Shown in pieces: positions 6,140-7,423 of a stretch of 7,423 bases of DNA. Where the stretch lies: the NCBI GenBank assembly GCA_013698395.1, contig JACCUZ010000306.1:1-7423 (forward strand), in the 5' to 3' direction. The notes under the pieces were generated by a model. It did no database searches. It was not told the origin of the DNA and was given only the letters and a program-made list of their open reading frames with translations. Both the position numbers and the translations under genes were made by a program. This stretch comes from Sporichthyaceae bacterium (GTDB lineage Bacteria > Actinomycetota > Actinomycetes > JACCUZ01). Positions within the stretch are counted from its first letter, which is position 1, and each line of letters opens with the position of its first letter.

Positions 6140-7423
6140 ATGAGAACAAAGTCGAGCAGCCCTGATCGGTGCGCTGTCGGCTCTTGCGTTGGCCATGCCC
6201 CTATCCGCGTCTGCGGCGCACGCGCCGGACGTGGAGGTGACAGTCGGCAGCGATGACGGGTACTTCTCGCACAACAAGCAGAACGAGCCCGGTCTCGCGG
6301 TGAACCCGGTCAGTCCGAACATCCTGGCCGCTGGTGCCAACGACAACATCGACCTGGAGCGGTGCAACGCCGGGAGCGACCTGACCTGCCCGTTCACTCC
6401 CGGGATCGGTGTCTCCGGCGTGCAGTTCAGCACTGACGGTGGTCACAGCTGGACTCAGCCGACCTACACCGGGTACTCCGCCCGCAACGTCCCAAGTTGC
6501 GTCGGCGTCGAAGATCCGGTTGCCGGCACGCCGCCAGCCGGTGACACCGGTTGTGTGCCCGACCCCAGAGGCGCGATCGGAACTCTTCCGAACTACTACG
6601 AGAACAACCTGGTGTCAAACGGTGACCCGGAGCTGGTGTTCGGCCCGGTCCCTGGCGCCAACGGCGAGTTCTCCTGGACCAACGGCCAGCGTCTCTACTA
6701 CGCGAACATCGCGACAAACTTCCCGGGCCGGCAGGGTTTCCGTGGGGCCGGTGCCATCGCGGTGTCCCGCACCGACGACGTCGCTGGAGCGATCGCGGGG
6801 GACAACGACGCCTGGATGGACCCGGTGATCGTGACGCGGCAGAACAGCGCGCTGTTCAGCGACAAGGAGCAGCTGTGGGCGGACAACGCAGCGGTGAGCC
6901 CGCACTTCGGCAACGTCTACGTCTGCGACGTCGGCTTCCGCGGCGCTGCCGGCTCGGAACCGGTCCTCTTCAGCCGGTCCACCGATGGTGGTGACACCTG
7001 GACGGTGCGCCAGCTGACGGCGGCGACCAACAACAGCCAGACCGGTGGTCGCCAGGGCTGTGCGATCCGTACTGACTCCGACGGCGTTGTGTACGTGGTC
7101 TTCGAGGGCTACGACGTTCGGCGCGACACCGGCGTGTTCTACCAGGTCCGGTCCTTCGACGGTGGAGTGAGCTTCGAGCGGCCACGGGTGATCCAGGACA
7201 TCGCCGGCATCGGACAGTTCGACCCGGCGCAGGGCAGGTTCACCATCGACGGCATCGCCGGTGCGCGGACCAACACGTTCCCGAGCATCGACATCGCCAA
7301 CGGCGCACCCAGCGGCGAGGACGCGACGGACGAGATCCTCGTCAACTGGTCCGACGACCGTGCCGGCGAGGACATGGAGAGGGCCTACCTCATCCGCTCC
7401 ACCAACAAGGGGGGCTCCTACTC
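6140..7423 (+). CDS. Secreted Asp-box (BNR) sialidase-like beta-propeller, partial, with apparent N-terminal frameshift
   Basis: From about 6162 the frame is open to the right edge and encodes a Sec signal core (LIGALSALALAMPLSASAAHA, cut probably after AHA) and then an exported domain. Asp-box motifs S-x-D-x-G-x-x-W mark a BNR/sialidase-type propeller: STDGGHSW (6429-6452), STDGGDTW (6978-7001), SFDGGVSF (7152-7175) and a degenerate STNKGGSY (7398-7421). Asp boxes are structural, so neither sialidase activity nor any substrate can be claimed. At the 5' end, GGAGG (6131-6135) and ATG (6140) begin a basic MRTKSSS segment in a different frame. Dropping one C from CCC (6160-6162) joins it perfectly to the signal core. 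As written, the only in-frame ATG is at 6195, inside the hydrophobic core and lacking a basic n-region; an automatic call might start there. Either the base is an error or the gene is broken at its start. The C-terminus is outside the window. Confidence 0.8.

Overview
This is a high-GC chromosomal window that looks like an actinobacterium, probably of the Nocardioides/Propionibacteriales kind. The evidence is the strong G/C bias at third codon positions, a stand-alone groEL of the GroEL2 type under a CIRCE operator, a 13E12/DUF222-HNH protein under an actinobacterial-type LexA box, and a SAM-I riboswitch in front of threonine synthase. The genus is an inference; no rRNA or other marker is present.

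Layout, left to right. (1) Positions 1-172 hold the 5' part of an unrecognised minus-strand gene that runs off the left edge. (2) Divergent from it is a SAM-I riboswitch (217-347), then thrC, threonine synthase (364-1641). (3) CIRCE half-sites begin 4 bases after the thrC stop and lead into a structured leader of about 160 nt and groEL (1854-3485). (4) A 16-bp-stem terminator lies between groEL and a convergent minus-strand DUF222/HNH endonuclease gene (3559-4983). (5) A perfect palindromic SOS box (5001-5016) sits between that gene and a divergent small DUF4031 gene (5140-5409). (6) The DUF4031 gene overlaps tail-to-tail by 10 bp with a minus-strand HD-domain phosphohydrolase gene (5400-6023). 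(7) A divergent gene for a secreted Asp-box (BNR/sialidase-like) beta-propeller protein starts at about 6140 and runs off the right edge. Its start codon and signal peptide are in different frames.

The genes do not form one pathway. The common thread is regulation: four stress or metabolite control elements are readable directly from the DNA. These are SAM-I RNA on amino-acid synthesis, HrcA/CIRCE plus a possible RNA thermometer on the chaperonin, LexA on the HNH protein, and a shared hairpin terminator. I found no new multi-gene defence or mobile system, CRISPR array, tRNA or rRNA. The items most worth following up are the SAM riboswitch on threonine synthase, the folded groEL leader that can pair with its own Shine-Dalgarno sequence, the SOS box on the HNH gene, and the apparent one-base frameshift in the sialidase-like gene.
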